From: Rahnella inusitata
Lineage (GTDB): Bacteria > Pseudomonadota > Gammaproteobacteria > Enterobacterales > Enterobacteriaceae
Assembly: GCF_003263515.1 (NCBI RefSeq)
Contig: NZ_JYDE01000017.1
Location: forward strand, 248,001 to 312,000
Direction: 5' to 3'
DNA: 64,000 nucleotides
Shown: in pieces, positions 52,446-62,345 of the stretch
Position numbering within the stretch: position 1 is the first letter of the stretch
How the letters are laid out: every line of letters begins with the position of its first letter
Translations under genes and position numbers: made by a program
Notes under the pieces: model-generated
What the model saw: only the letters and a program-made list of their open reading frames with translations
Told to the model about the DNA's origin: nothing
The model's database searches: none

Positions 52446-54065
52446 TCAGGCGGCGCGATGGCGGCCAGGAATAGCATCAATCAGCTGGCGGGTGTAATCG
52501 CTGGATGGCAGCGCAAATACTGCTTCCACTTCGCCGGAATCCACCTGTTGCCCGCGGTTTAACACCGAGACGCTGTGGGAGATTTGCCGGACGGTCGCCA
52601 GATCGTGCGAGATAAATAAATAGGTCAGGCCAAGCGAATCCTGAAGTTGTGAAAGCAGCGTGAGGATCTGCGCCTGTACCGTGACATCAAGCGCCGAGGT
52701 GGCTTCATCGAGGATCAGCACCTTCGGTTCGAGGATCAGGGCGCGCGCAATGGCCACGCGCTGACGCTGACCGCCGGACAGTTCACGCGGTTTGCGGCTG
52801 AGCAATTCCTCCGGCAGCGCCACGCGGCGGGCGATATCCAGCACGCGCTGACGGCGTTCGGCGGACGGAATTTTTTCGAAATTCAGCAACGGCTCTTCGA
52901 TCACGCTGAATAGCGTTTGTGACGGATCCAGTGAAGCAAACGGATTCTGATACACCAGCTGAATTTTCTTGCGCAGCTGGCGCAGCGGTTCCCCTTTGAG
53001 GCGGGTGATGTCTTCGCCGTCGATCAGCACGCGGCCTTTATCCGGTTTCTGAAAACCGAGCAGAATGCGCGCCAGCGTGGTTTTTCCTGAGCCTGATTCG
53101 CCGACCAGCGAATGCGTCGTCCCGCGCGGAATGCTGAACGAGACGTTATCCACCGCGCGAAAGGCGGCATGATTTTTACCGCCCAGTGTGAAGTCGTGCG
53201 TCACGCCTTCGACCACTAATACCGGTTCGGTGCTCGCTTTACTTTGTGCGCGGTGGCGGCCTGAAAGGGCAGGAACGTCTGCAAACAACTGGCGGGTGTA
53301 GTCGCTTTTCGGTGCGCTCAGCACCCCGGCGGTGATGCCCTGTTCCTGCACTTTGCCATGACGGAAAACCAGCAGCCGGTCGGCGCGTTCGGCAGCGATC
53401 GCCAGATCGTGCGTGACCAGCAACACGGCGGTGCCGAACTCGCGACGCAGATCGTCGATCAGGTCCAGAATGCGCTTTTGTACCGTCACGTCCAGTGCGC
53501 TAGTCGGTTCATCCGCGATGATCAGCGCCGGTTGTAATGCGATGGCAATCGCAATCAGCACGCGCTGTTTCATGCCGCCGGACAGTTCGTGCGGATACTG
53601 CTTCGCGCGTTGTTCGGGGTGCGTAAGGCCAACGCGGCTCAGCAGTTCAACCACGCGCTCATCGCGCTGTTTGCGTGGCAGGCGCTGATGGATGTCGAGA
53701 ATTTCCGCCACCTGTGAGCCGATGGTTTTCACCGGATCGAGTGAACTGGTCGGATCCTGTGGGATCAGGCTGATGCGTGCGCCGCGCAGAGCGTCGAGAC
53801 GGCGCTGCGACCACTGGCTGATGTCGGTGCCGTTGAGGCGGATTTCGCCCTGATCGATATGGCCGTTTTCCGCCAGCAGGCCGATGATCGCCTGCGCAGT
53901 GGTGGTTTTACCGGAGCCCGATTCGCCCACCAGCGCCAGTACTTCTCCGGCGTGAATGGAAAACGACACGTTGTGCACCACCGGTTTGCCATCGTAGGCA
54001 ATCGACACATTTTCCAGTTCGAGGACGGGCGGGGCGTCATGTTTAAACGTGGCCTGAGCGTTCAT
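52446..54065 (-). CDS. Double ATPase of dipeptide/oligopeptide-type ABC importer
   Basis: 539 aa, two ABC domains. Each has a Walker A (GESGSGKTT near residues 42-50 and again near 340), signatures LSGGMKQRV and LSGGQRQRV, and Walker B LIIADEPTS and LILDEATS. The layout is as in YejF and GsiA. It energises import by the two adjacent permeases. ATG 54065 has a GCAGGAGA site and overlaps the permease stop by four bases (ATGA). Confidence 0.9.
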   Translation of the reverse strand: MNAQATFKHDAPPVLELENVSIAYDGKPVVHNVSFSIHAGEVLALVGESGSGKTTTAQAIIGLLAENGHIDQGEIRLNGTDISQWSQRRLDALRGARISLIPQDPTSSLDPVKTIGSQVAEILDIHQRLPRKQRDERVVELLSRVGLTHPEQRAKQYPHELSGGMKQRVLIAIAIALQPALIIADEPTSALDVTVQKRILDLIDDLRREFGTAVLLVTHDLAIAAERADRLLVFRHGKVQEQGITAGVLSAPKSDYTRQLFADVPALSGRHRAQSKASTEPVLVVEGVTHDFTLGGKNHAAFRAVDNVSFSIPRGTTHSLVGESGSGKTTLARILLGFQKPDKGRVLIDGEDITRLKGEPLRQLRKKIQLVYQNPFASLDPSQTLFSVIEEPLLNFEKIPSAERRQRVLDIARRVALPEELLSRKPRELSGGQRQRVAIARALILEPKVLILDEATSALDVTVQAQILTLLSQLQDSLGLTYLFISHDLATVRQISHSVSVLNRGQQVDSGEVEAVFALPSSDYTRQLIDAIPGRHRAA

Positions 54066-54925
54066 CGCGTTCTCCTGCGTAATGACTGGCTGATGCGGTT
54101 GGCGGAAAGCACTACCAGCACCACGACGATGCCCGGAAAGGTGGTCAGCCACCAGGCGGTAGAAATGTAGTTACGGCCTTCGGCTATCAGCAGACCCCAT
54201 TCCGGCGTCGGCGGTGGTGTGCCGTAGCCGAGGAAACTCAGGGTGGAAATTGCCAGTATCGCGCTGCCGAACTGCAACGCCGAGAAGGCGATTACCGAGG
54301 TCAGCGAGTTAGGCAAAATATGTCGCCAGAGAATCGAGAAGAATGTGCCGCCGCTGCCATAGGCGGCTTCGACGTAATCGCTGTGGCGCACCAGCACCAC
54401 TTCGGCGCGGGCAAGGCGGGCGAAGTTGGCGACCGAAGTGACGCCGACGGCAATCGCCGCATGCACCGTGCCGAAGCCGAGCAGGATGATCACGCTCAGC
54501 GAGAGCAACAGGCCGGGAATCGAGAGAAGCACGTCATTAATACGCATGACGATGGCGTCAATCACGCCGCCGCTGGCACCGGCCGCCAGCCCTAAGGCGG
54601 TGCCGAACACCAGCCCCAGCGCCACTGCGACCAGCGCGCCGGACAGCGAATGCGATGCGCCGTAAACAATGCGCGCGTAGACGTCGCGGCCAAGCTGATC
54701 GGTGCCGAGCCAGTGTCCGGCCTGTGGCGCCAGACGTTGCGCACCGGCGATGCCTTCGGTGCCGCTGTAATCGGTAAACCAGCCGGGCGCAATCGCCCAG
54801 AGAATGACGGTCGCCATCACCAGCCAGGCTAAAATCAGCGCCGGTTGCAGACGGGCGGTTTTCCAGCGGCGGCGCTGCGTGAGGGGCAAAGACAGGACGC
54901 TTTTGCCAAGCGGTAAACTGCTCAT
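54062..54925 (-). CDS. DppC-type ABC permease
   Basis: 287 aa. An N-terminal helix, a periplasmic segment with HWLGTDQLGRDVYARIVYGA (near residues 70-90), the typical OppC/DppC signature, then five helices. The EAA-like loop is SDYVEAAYGSGGTFFSILWRHILPN. It partners the DppB-type permease next to it, with a four-base overlap at each end. Confidence 0.9.
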   Translation of the reverse strand: MSSLPLGKSVLSLPLTQRRRWKTARLQPALILAWLVMATVILWAIAPGWFTDYSGTEGIAGAQRLAPQAGHWLGTDQLGRDVYARIVYGASHSLSGALVAVALGLVFGTALGLAAGASGGVIDAIVMRINDVLLSIPGLLLSLSVIILLGFGTVHAAIAVGVTSVANFARLARAEVVLVRHSDYVEAAYGSGGTFFSILWRHILPNSLTSVIAFSALQFGSAILAISTLSFLGYGTPPPTPEWGLLIAEGRNYISTAWWLTTFPGIVVVLVVLSANRISQSLRRRTR

Positions 54926-55881
54926 GAGGTGGCTCCGGCGGAACGTTTAGCGGATGTTTTCAGACGTGGGTCGAGCAGCGGATAGAGCAGATCGACCAGT
55001 AAATTGATGCCGACAAAGGCGGCGGCGGAAATCACTACAATCGCCTGCAATACAGCGACGTCCTGATTATTCACCGCCTGTTGCGTCAGCTGACCCAGAC
55101 CGTTAAGACCGAACACGGTTTCGGTGATAAGCGCCCCGGCGATCAGTTCGCCAAACAGCAGGCCGGCGATAGTCAGCGCCGGAAGCAGGGCATTACGCGC
55201 CACGTGACGCCACAGCACGCCGCTGCGGCTCGCGCCTTTGGCACGGGCGACGGCGACAAACGGTTGTGTCTGAACCTGGTCGATACTGCGGATCAGGATT
55301 TGCGCCAGTGGCGCGGAAATCGGCACTGCCAGCGTCGCGATCGGCAAAATCAGCCCGACCCATTCGCCGGGGTTAATCACCGGGATCCAGCGCAGATGGA
55401 AGGAGAAAATCTGGATGAGCACAATACCCAGCCAGAAGGTCGGTATGGAAATAAACAGCGACGGCACTGACTGCAACAGGTTTTTTAGCCAGCCGAAGTG
55501 CAGCAGGCTGGAGAGAAACGCCAGTGCAAAGGCCACTACGGCGGCCAGTGCAAAGCCAATCAGCGCCAGCCGCAGCGTCGGCGGGAAGTTGGTGCTGAGT
55601 AATTCAGTGACCGGTACGCCAGCCTGAATCGAATAACCCAAATCCCCGCGCAGAAAATTGCCCAGAGTGTGCAGATACTGCTGTGGCAGCGGCACATCCG
55701 CACCGTAGGCCGCACGCATATCGGCGATCTGCGCCGGGCTTAATCCCATATCCGGGTTCTGGAATTTAATCAGAATCGCGTCGCCCGGCAGCACCTGCAA
55801 CAGGATGAAGGAGACGGTAAACGCCGCCCACAACACCAGTACAGCCTGACCCAGACGACCGCTCACGTATCGGTTCATCAT
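54922..55881 (-). CDS. DppB-type ABC permease
   Basis: 319 aa, six predicted helices. The N-terminus RYVSGRLGQAVLVLWAAFTVSFILLQVLPGDAI is typical of OppB/DppB. The EAA-like loop is QPFVAVARAKGASRSGVLWRHVARNALLP near residues 190-218. It lies 13 bp after the binding-protein gene. The start is at 55881 or one codon later. Confidence 0.9.
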   Translation of the reverse strand: MMNRYVSGRLGQAVLVLWAAFTVSFILLQVLPGDAILIKFQNPDMGLSPAQIADMRAAYGADVPLPQQYLHTLGNFLRGDLGYSIQAGVPVTELLSTNFPPTLRLALIGFALAAVVAFALAFLSSLLHFGWLKNLLQSVPSLFISIPTFWLGIVLIQIFSFHLRWIPVINPGEWVGLILPIATLAVPISAPLAQILIRSIDQVQTQPFVAVARAKGASRSGVLWRHVARNALLPALTIAGLLFGELIAGALITETVFGLNGLGQLTQQAVNNQDVAVLQAIVVISAAAFVGINLLVDLLYPLLDPRLKTSAKRSAGATS

Positions 55882-55894
55882 TCACTCCTGCCTG

Positions 55895-57535
55895 TTAATG
55901 CTTTTCCAGCCATGCGCCGTAGAAGCTCGGACGGCCAACGGCTTCGAAATTCACGCCTTTCAGATACGGCGCACCGGCAAAGACCTGCGGCTCTTCGAAA
56001 ATTGGAATGATGTAAGCCTGATCGAGCAGGTAGTTCTGCACATCAGCCGTCAGGGCCAGACGTTTTTTCGGATCCACTTCTGCCGAAATAGCGGTCAGCA
56101 GGTCATTAAGCTTGTCGTCGCGGAAGCTTCTCACTTTGCTGCTCAGCCCACCTTTTTGCAGCAGCGCATCGCGGTTGGTCGGGTAGAACGAGCTTTTGAT
56201 GACGTCAGGATCGGCGCGGCCAACTTCGACGACGTTAGCCGGCGTTTTTTCCGGATCCAGGTTATCCGCCACGCGGCTGCCTGCGTCACCGGCCAGAATG
56301 TTCAGCTTCGCGCCGACCTGACTCCACTGCTGGGAAACCAGCTGCAACACTTCTTTGTTCTGCGGCTGCGGCAGGGATTCATAAATTGTCAGCGCCAGCG
56401 TTTTGCCGTCTTTCTGACGGATGCCATTTGCGCCCGGTTTCCAGCCCGCTTCGTCCAGCAGCTTTTTCGCGAGCGTCGGGTCATAGGTCAGCTTGTGGCT
56501 GAGATCGACGTAACCGGCGGCCGTTTTGGCGATGACCGAAGTGGCCTGCGGATAGTTTGGCGAGAAGAGGGTATCGACCACCTGTTTGCTGTTGGTGGCA
56601 TGCAGCAATGCCTGACGCACTTTGAGATCCGACACCAGCGCGTTATCCGGGCGGAAGGCGATGCCGTCGTTCACGCCTTTGGTCGGCGCGGCATAAATCG
56701 GGAAGTTCTGGTCTTTGGCCTGTTTTTCGTCATACGCCTGAACCTGACGGATGAAATCCGCCTGACCTGCCAGCAGCGCGCCGATACGCACGCTGTCTTC
56801 GCCGGTGACAATCACTTTGATGCCGTCAAGATTGGCGCGGCCCTGCTGTTTGAGGTTTTTCGGCCCCCAGTTGTACTCTTTACGCGCAGTCAGATCGACT
56901 TCGCGCCCGAGGGTTTCTTTACTGACCACAAACGGGCCGGAGCCGATGATGTGCGTCGCATCACCCAGCGCATCAAAATTGCGGTTCAGCGTGCTCAGTG
57001 AAACCAGCACCGAGCCAATCGTGGCCGTCCCTTGCAGGAAGCCCGGAGAGGATTTTTTGAAATAGAACTTCACGGTCAGCGGGTCGATCACTTCGCTGTG
57101 GTCGTAGTTGTTGATGACTTCAGAGACCGGCAGATGATGCTCTTTGTTGCCCAGACCGTAGGTATCAAAGTTTTTAGCCACCGCATTGGCGTCGAGCGGC
57201 GTGCCGTCGGAGAAGGTCACGCCCGGACGCAGTTTGAAGGTGTACTCGGTTTTGTCAGCGTTAAACGTCCAGGATTCGGCGATCCAGGGTTCCACTTCCA
57301 GCGTCTGCGGGTTCTGGTAAGTCAGTTTATCGGTGATTTGGTTGAGGATGCCGCCATTCGGGTAGAATCCGCCCGCTGGAGGATAAAGGTTGGTGTGTGC
57401 CTGCTGTTCGAGATAAATCAGTGTTCCGCCCTGAACCGGCGCGCCGTCGGCGGCAAATACGGTGGACGTGCTGGTGAGAATAACCCCTAAAGCCAGTGCG
57501 CGAGCGATGGCGCTTTTCCGGCGAATGTTTTGCAT
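55895..57535 (-). CDS. Extracellular solute-binding protein, KPN_01854-like SBP_bac_5
   Basis: 546 aa. A Sec signal peptide (MQNIRRKSAIARALALGVILTSTSTVFA split, cleavage near 28) is followed by a DppA/OppA-type fold (GGTLIYLEQQAHTNLYPPAGGFYPNGG near 36-60, ESWTFNADKTEYTFKLRPGVTFSDGTPLDA near 90-120). It captures the substrate for the neighbouring importer. ATG 57535 follows an AAGGG site; the 24 codons upstream are unlikely. First gene of the operon. The ligand is unknown; oxidation by the monooxygenase after uptake is plausible. Confidence 0.88.
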   Translation of the reverse strand: MQNIRRKSAIARALALGVILTSTSTVFAADGAPVQGGTLIYLEQQAHTNLYPPAGGFYPNGGILNQITDKLTYQNPQTLEVEPWIAESWTFNADKTEYTFKLRPGVTFSDGTPLDANAVAKNFDTYGLGNKEHHLPVSEVINNYDHSEVIDPLTVKFYFKKSSPGFLQGTATIGSVLVSLSTLNRNFDALGDATHIIGSGPFVVSKETLGREVDLTARKEYNWGPKNLKQQGRANLDGIKVIVTGEDSVRIGALLAGQADFIRQVQAYDEKQAKDQNFPIYAAPTKGVNDGIAFRPDNALVSDLKVRQALLHATNSKQVVDTLFSPNYPQATSVIAKTAAGYVDLSHKLTYDPTLAKKLLDEAGWKPGANGIRQKDGKTLALTIYESLPQPQNKEVLQLVSQQWSQVGAKLNILAGDAGSRVADNLDPEKTPANVVEVGRADPDVIKSSFYPTNRDALLQKGGLSSKVRSFRDDKLNDLLTAISAEVDPKKRLALTADVQNYLLDQAYIIPIFEEPQVFAGAPYLKGVNFEAVGRPSFYGAWLEKH

Positions 57536-57686
57536 AAGACGACCCTTTTTATTATTGGCAAGTGAATGACTCCCGCAGCGCGTATAGAACGAAACTGCTG
57601 GACCCATAACAAACCAATTTAAAGGGCAGGTGAACGAAGGAAATCTGCATTGCTTAGCTGCAAAACAGGAATGGGGAGGGCAGAAA

Positions 57687-57734
57687 GAAAAAAACCAGCG
57701 GCTAATCCGGACGGGTGGACCGGCTAACCGCTGG
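57687..57734 (-). terminator. rutG (rut operon) terminator
   Basis: On the minus strand CCAGCGG (57734-57728) pairs with CCGCTGG (57701-57695) in an extended hairpin with inner CCGG pairs, followed by a run of T. It lies about 40 bp after the rutG stop. Confidence 0.82.
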
Positions 57735-57774
57735 CGATCATCAAAAATGATGAGCTAAGGAGAAACTGAGGTCG

Positions 57775-59121
57775 TCAGTGATCTTTTAATGCAGCTTCTG
57801 TGCCAGTTTCTGAAACAGGCAACGTTTTTTCTTTGTTGCTGCGACTCAGGAAGGCATTGAGCAAGATTGCGCCGAATGTCGCCGTGCCGATGCCGCCCAT
57901 GCTGAAGCCGCCAAGGCTCAGGGTGAAGTTGCCTGCGCCCAGTACCAGCGTCACCGCGACCATGATCAGATTGCCGTTAAGTCCCAGATCCACCTGGTTT
58001 TGTACCCAGATACGCGCACCGGCTACCGCAATCAGACCGAACACCACAATTGATGCGCCGCCGAGCACCGGGCCGGGAATGGTGTGGATCAGTGCACCAA
58101 ATTTGGGCGAGAAGCCCAACACAATGGCAACAACGGCTGCCGCAACGAAAATCAGCGTGGAGTAAATTTTGGTGACCGCCATGACGCCAATGTTTTCTGC
58201 GTAGGTAGTGACGCCCGTGCCGCCTGCTGATGCAGAAAGTAACGTCGCCAGACCATCGCCGACAAACGCGCGGCCCATATACGGGTCGAGGTTTTTGCCG
58301 GTCATACCTGCAACTGCTTTAATGTGGCCGAGGTTTTCTGCCACCAGAATCACCGCCACCGGCGCTATCATCAGCATGGCGTGGGAGCTGAAGACTGGCG
58401 TGGTGATGGTCGGAACGCCGAACCACGGCGCCTGCGCCACGGCGGAGAAATCTACCGGCGCGCCGAGCCCCAGTCCGTTAGTCACCACCATGTAAATCAG
58501 GTACGCAGCGATAAGGCCCAGCAGCAACAACAGGCGTTGCACCAGACCGCGGGTGAATACCGCGACAGAGCCGATGCACAGCACGGTCACCACCGCCATC
58601 CAGCTGTCAAAAGAAGAGGCTGATACGCTGTTGATGGCGATCGGCGCGAGGTTCAGGCCAATCGCCATCACTACCGCACCCGTCACCACCGGTGGCATCA
58701 GACGTTCAATCCAGCGCGTCCCGACGGCCATCACCACAAAGCCTATCAGCGTATAGACCACGCCGCAGGCAATAATCCCGCCGAGTGCCACGCCGATATT
58801 GGGGTTCGCGCCGTGGCCGCTGTAACCGGTCACCGCGATCACCAGCCCGACAAACGCCGCGCTGGAGCCGAGATAGCTGGGGACACGTCCGCCGACCACC
58901 AGGAAGAACAGCAGGGTGCCGATACCGGACATCAGGATCGCCATATTGGCGTCGAAGCCCATCAGCAGCGGCATCAGTACCGTGGCACCAAACATCGCCA
59001 CCGTATGCTGCAGCCCCATGACCAGCGTCGGCCCTAACGGCAGCCGCTCCTCCGGGGCGATCACTGCGCCATCTAAATTGCCTTCTCTTTTACGCCAGGT
59101 TGGAAAGTAAGTGTTTGCCAT
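57775..59121 (-). CDS. rutG: RutG pyrimidine permease
   Basis: 448 aa, NCS2/uracil-xanthine permease with about fourteen hydrophobic segments. LPLGPTLVMGLQHTVAMFGATVLMPLL near residue 27, LVAENLGHIKAVAGMTGKNLDPYMGRAFVGDGLATLLSASAGGTGVTTYAENIG near 255-310 (conserved Glu and the TTYAEN motif). It imports uracil or thymine for the Rut pathway. Last gene of rutABCDEFG, followed by a terminator. The length matches E. coli (442 aa). Confidence 0.95.
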   Translation of the reverse strand: MANTYFPTWRKREGNLDGAVIAPEERLPLGPTLVMGLQHTVAMFGATVLMPLLMGFDANMAILMSGIGTLLFFLVVGGRVPSYLGSSAAFVGLVIAVTGYSGHGANPNIGVALGGIIACGVVYTLIGFVVMAVGTRWIERLMPPVVTGAVVMAIGLNLAPIAINSVSASSFDSWMAVVTVLCIGSVAVFTRGLVQRLLLLLGLIAAYLIYMVVTNGLGLGAPVDFSAVAQAPWFGVPTITTPVFSSHAMLMIAPVAVILVAENLGHIKAVAGMTGKNLDPYMGRAFVGDGLATLLSASAGGTGVTTYAENIGVMAVTKIYSTLIFVAAAVVAIVLGFSPKFGALIHTIPGPVLGGASIVVFGLIAVAGARIWVQNQVDLGLNGNLIMVAVTLVLGAGNFTLSLGGFSMGGIGTATFGAILLNAFLSRSNKEKTLPVSETGTEAALKDH

Positions 59122-59145
59122 GCTGTGTTCCCTAATCAGGTTAAA

Positions 59146-59709
59146 TTAACAGGCAGACTGACGCATCAGCGGGTGATAGCGGCGGTCGAAATACACCAGT
59201 CCGTGGCGTTCGTCGTTTCGTCGCAGCGCGACGGCTTCACAGATAAGAATGTCATGGGTGCCAACGCTGGTGACCTGCGTGACTTTGCAGTCAAACGACA
59301 CCAGTGCGTCGGTGAGGACAGGGGAGCCGGTGGCGAGACGCGCCCATTCGGCAGCGGCAAAACGTTGCTCCATGGGAGTTTTTCCGCCGAACAGGTTGGA
59401 CAACGACTCATGGCAATCTGCCAGCGTATTCACGCACAGCACCTGATTCTCCTTAAACACCGGGTACACCGAGGCCGAGCGGTTGAGGCATACCAGCAGC
59501 GTCGGTGGGGAATCGGTGACGCTGCACACCGCAGAGGCGGTGAATCCGGCACGACCTGCGGGGCCGTCAGTGGTAATGATGTTGACGGCCGAACCGAGGT
59601 GCGCCATTGCATCGCGGTACTCTTTTTTCTCAACGGCAGCGATTTCCTCAACGGCGTTGTTCGCAGCAGGTGCAACGGGTAAATCCACGGCATTCAGGGT
59701 GGTTTGCAT
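59146..59709 (-). CDS. rutF: RutF, NADH:flavin reductase
   Basis: 187 aa, flavin reductase-like domain: [50 protein letters not shown] between residues 31 and 80. It supplies reduced FMN to RutA. A Pro/Ala-rich N-terminal extension of about 20 residues precedes the fold. It lies between rutE and rutG with 24-29 bp gaps. Confidence 0.94.
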   Translation of the reverse strand: MQTTLNAVDLPVAPAANNAVEEIAAVEKKEYRDAMAHLGSAVNIITTDGPAGRAGFTASAVCSVTDSPPTLLVCLNRSASVYPVFKENQVLCVNTLADCHESLSNLFGGKTPMEQRFAAAEWARLATGSPVLTDALVSFDCKVTQVTSVGTHDILICEAVALRRNDERHGLVYFDRRYHPLMRQSAC

Positions 59710-59738
59710 GATCGGGTCCTCAGAGTTCTGTCAGTGAC

Positions 59739-60329
59739 TTACAGCACGCGGCAGGCGCGGTCGAAATCAAGTCGCGGTGCGCGCGGATACACTTTGCTGG
59801 TATCGCCGTAACCGATGTTTATTAGAAAATTGGATTTCCAGCCGGTATCCGACAGGAAAGTTTCATCCACTTTGGCATTGTCAAAACCAGACATCGGTCC
59901 GGTATCGAGCCCCAGCGAGCGGCAGGCAAGGATCAGATAAGCCGCCTGCAAACTGCTGTTACGAAACGCGGTATCATGCGCCAGCTGCGGGCTGGAGGTG
60001 AACCACGAGCGGGCATCGCCGGAGGGAAACAGCTCTGGCAGCAGCTCGTAAAACTCCGGATCCCAGGCGACGATGGCTGTAACCGGCGCGGTTAGGGTTT
60101 TTTTCAGATTGCCGCCCGATAACGCCGGTGCCAGTTTCTCTTTGGCTTCCTGACTCTGAATAAATACGATGCGCAGCGGGCTGCAGTTGGCGGAGGTCGG
60201 CCCCATGCGCGCCAGATCATAAATTGTTTTCAGCTCTTCGCCGGTGACGGGTTTATTCAGCCAGCCATTGTGGGTGCGGGCTTCGGTGAATAAAGTCGCC
60301 AGTGCGCTGGCGGTTAATGCTTCGGCCAT
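59739..60329 (-). CDS. rutE: RutE, malonic semialdehyde reductase (nitroreductase fold)
   Basis: 196 aa, the same as E. coli Rut[15 protein letters not shown] near residue 52, [65 protein letters not shown] near 103-150. It reduces malonic semialdehyde to 3-hydroxypropionate at the end of the pathway. It overlaps the rutD end by 16 bases. Confidence 0.95.
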   Translation of the reverse strand: MAEALTASALATLFTEARTHNGWLNKPVTGEELKTIYDLARMGPTSANCSPLRIVFIQSQEAKEKLAPALSGGNLKKTLTAPVTAIVAWDPEFYELLPELFPSGDARSWFTSSPQLAHDTAFRNSSLQAAYLILACRSLGLDTGPMSGFDNAKVDETFLSDTGWKSNFLINIGYGDTSKVYPRAPRLDFDRACRVL

Positions 60330-61153
60330 GATGTCTCCGTGGGCAGGCGGCTGGACGGGGTGGCCGTGTTTTGCGATGAATGCCGTAGCAGCCAGTCCAG
60401 TAAAATAGGGTTAAAGGTATCGGGATCGGTCACGCTCATCGCATGGCCGCCGTACAACATTTGCGTGTGTTCGCCGTTGGGCAGCCGGGCGGCGAGATCG
60501 GCGGAACGCATCCACGGCACCAGCAAATCATCTTTACAGCTAAACGCCAGCGTCGGGGCGATCACCTGCCCGAGCGTATCGGTCAGATCGGATGCCATCA
60601 GCGCCTGCAAGCGGTGCAGCAGGTTTTCCATCCCCTGAAAATGCGCTACCTGGTGCTGGCGCTCCTCTTGCAACAATTCTTCGTTTTCAGAAAGCCAGTC
60701 GCCGGGATACAAAAACAGCGGCTGCGCCTGCACGTAGGCATCGACGCCGCTGTTGAGCAGCAGATTCTGGCGTACTTCAAAGCAGCGGCGGGTCTGGCTG
60801 TCGAGTTTTGTCCAGCCGTTGATCACCACCAGGCTTTGCAGCAGCGCCGGATAACGCAGGGCAAGGTGCAGGCCGATAATGCCGCCGAGCGCGTGACCGA
60901 CCAGATGACAGCGGCTGACGTCCAGCTCGTTGAGCAGCCCGGCCAGTTCGTCCGCCATGTCTTCCATGCGGTAGCCCGCCGGGACGCTGCCCTGACTGAC
61001 GCCGGTGCCGTGCTGGTCATACACTACCACGCGAAAATGCTCATTCAGCATTGACAGTTGTGGCAGCCAGAAACTGCCTGAACCGCCGAGGCCGGAGGAG
61101 AGCACCACGGTTTCGGCATCTGCATTTTTCTTACCTGACACCTTGTAATACAT
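60314..61153 (-). CDS. rutD: RutD, putative aminoacrylate hydrolase
   Basis: 279 aa, alpha/beta hydrolase fold. The nucleophile-elbow position reads GHALGG, with Ala where Ser is usual, as in E. coli Rut[55 protein letters not shown] and [15 protein letters not shown] follow the RutD pattern. It speeds removal of aminoacrylate. It starts nine bp after rutC and overlaps rutE. Confidence 0.93.
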   Translation of the reverse strand: MYYKVSGKKNADAETVVLSSGLGGSGSFWLPQLSMLNEHFRVVVYDQHGTGVSQGSVPAGYRMEDMADELAGLLNELDVSRCHLVGHALGGIIGLHLALRYPALLQSLVVINGWTKLDSQTRRCFEVRQNLLLNSGVDAYVQAQPLFLYPGDWLSENEELLQEERQHQVAHFQGMENLLHRLQALMASDLTDTLGQVIAPTLAFSCKDDLLVPWMRSADLAARLPNGEHTQMLYGGHAMSVTDPDTFNPILLDWLLRHSSQNTATPSSRLPTETSWPKH

Positions 61154-61162
61154 AGGGTTACC

Positions 61163-61552
61163 TCACGGCTTTCCGATATGGGCAATCGACGCGATTTCAA
61201 TCAGCGCGCCCGGTTTGACCAGCCCGCACTGAATGCAGAACCGCGCCGGTTTTTCGCCGGGGAAATACTCCGCGTAAACCAGATTCACTGCCGCATAGTT
61301 CGCCCAGTCGGTGATGAAAATCGAGTTCATGGTGACGTCATCCATCGTGCCGCCAGCGGTCTCAATCACGCTTTTAATGATCTCCAGCACATGGCGGGTT
61401 TGCGCGGCGGCGTCTCCCAGATGCACGACGTTATTGTCTTTATCGAACGGCAGCGTGCCGGAGACATACACCACGCCATCGGCCAGGGTGCCCGGAACAA
61501 AGGGCGCCAGCGGAACGCCGGTACCGGCCGGGATAATTGCACTTTTAGGCAT
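61163..61552 (-). CDS. rutC: RutC, RidA/YjgF-family aminoacrylate deaminase
   Basis: 129 aa, RidA fold. The N-terminus [21 protein letters not shown] and the ligand-site segment [25 protein letters not shown] near the C-terminus are typical of RutC. It hydrolyses 3-aminoacrylate to malonic semialdehyde. ATG 61552 has a TAAGGAAAA site; 21 upstream codons are open but are not part of the family. Confidence 0.95.
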   Translation of the reverse strand: MPKSAIIPAGTGVPLAPFVPGTLADGVVYVSGTLPFDKDNNVVHLGDAAAQTRHVLEIIKSVIETAGGTMDDVTMNSIFITDWANYAAVNLVYAEYFPGEKPARFCIQCGLVKPGALIEIASIAHIGKP

Positions 61553-61577
61553 ACAAATTTTCCTTATCGGCTGTCGG

Positions 61578-62345
61578 TCAGGCTGCGTTTTGTTCAGATT
61601 TATAACCCACCGCATCGCAGAAACTGCGCACGTCAGACACCCAGCCGAAGAAAGTTTCGATGTTATAAATCGCCGCTTTTTGCGCGAATTCCGGGCCTGC
61701 CTGATGGGTGGCGTCTTCCAGCACTACGCCGAAATACTCGAGGAAGAAACCGTCACGCAGCGTGGACTCAACGCACACGTTGGTGGCGATGCCGGTGAAG
61801 ACCAGATGATGAATGCCGTAGCTGCGCAGCAGGCTGTCGAGCTGAGTGTTGAAGAACCCGCTGTAACGCGGTTTTGGCAGCACGATATCGCCCGGCTGCG
61901 GCTGGAGTTCATCCACCAAATCGTAATCCCAGTCGCCTTTCGCCAGCAGTTTGCCCATCAGTTCCGGACGCTTACGCATGGTTTTCAGTGCGTTGGATTT
62001 GTGGAAGTTCGGTGAACCGGCACCGCCCGCTTCGACGTACTGGTTGTCCCAACCGTTCTGGAAGAAAATCACTTTGATGCCGGCGGCACGCGCGGCGGCA
62101 ATCGCCACTTTGATGTTGGCAATCACCGGCGCAGTGGCGGAAACGTCAAAACCCGCCAGATCCAGATAGCCGCCCTGCGAGGCGTAGGCATTCTGCATAT
62201 CCACGACGATGAGCGCCGTTTGCTGCGGCGTGAAGGCGATGGCTTCCGGACGGGCGGTGAGAATGGTTTCATCGCCGCTATTTTTCGGCTCGCGGCGGAC
62301 AACACTCTGATTTTCCACCGCTTTAGGTTTCTCAAAAACAGTCAT
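61578..62345 (-). CDS. rutB: RutB, ureidoacrylate amidohydrolase
   Basis: 255 aa, isochorismatase-like hydrolase. Asp in [21 protein letters not shown], Lys in [12 protein letters not shown] and nucleophile Cys in [11 protein letters not shown] form the catalytic triad. It converts ureidoacrylate to carbamate and aminoacrylate. There is an N-terminal extension of about 25 residues compared with E. coli (230 aa). The start overlaps the rutA stop (TAATG). Confidence 0.95.
   Translation of the reverse strand: MTVFEKPKAVENQSVVRREPKNSGDETILTARPEAIAFTPQQTALIVVDMQNAYASQGGYLDLAGFDVSATAPVIANIKVAIAAARAAGIKVIFFQNGWDNQYVEAGGAGSPNFHKSNALKTMRKRPELMGKLLAKGDWDYDLVDELQPQPGDIVLPKPRYSGFFNTQLDSLLRSYGIHHLVFTGIATNVCVESTLRDGFFLEYFGVVLEDATHQAGPEFAQKAAIYNIETFFGWVSDVRSFCDAVGYKSEQNAA

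Noticed and set aside
60314-61153. RutD with Ala in place of the nucleophile Ser (GHALGG) as an inactivating mutation
   Set aside because: E. coli RutD also has Ala there, so it is a family feature and not a defect.
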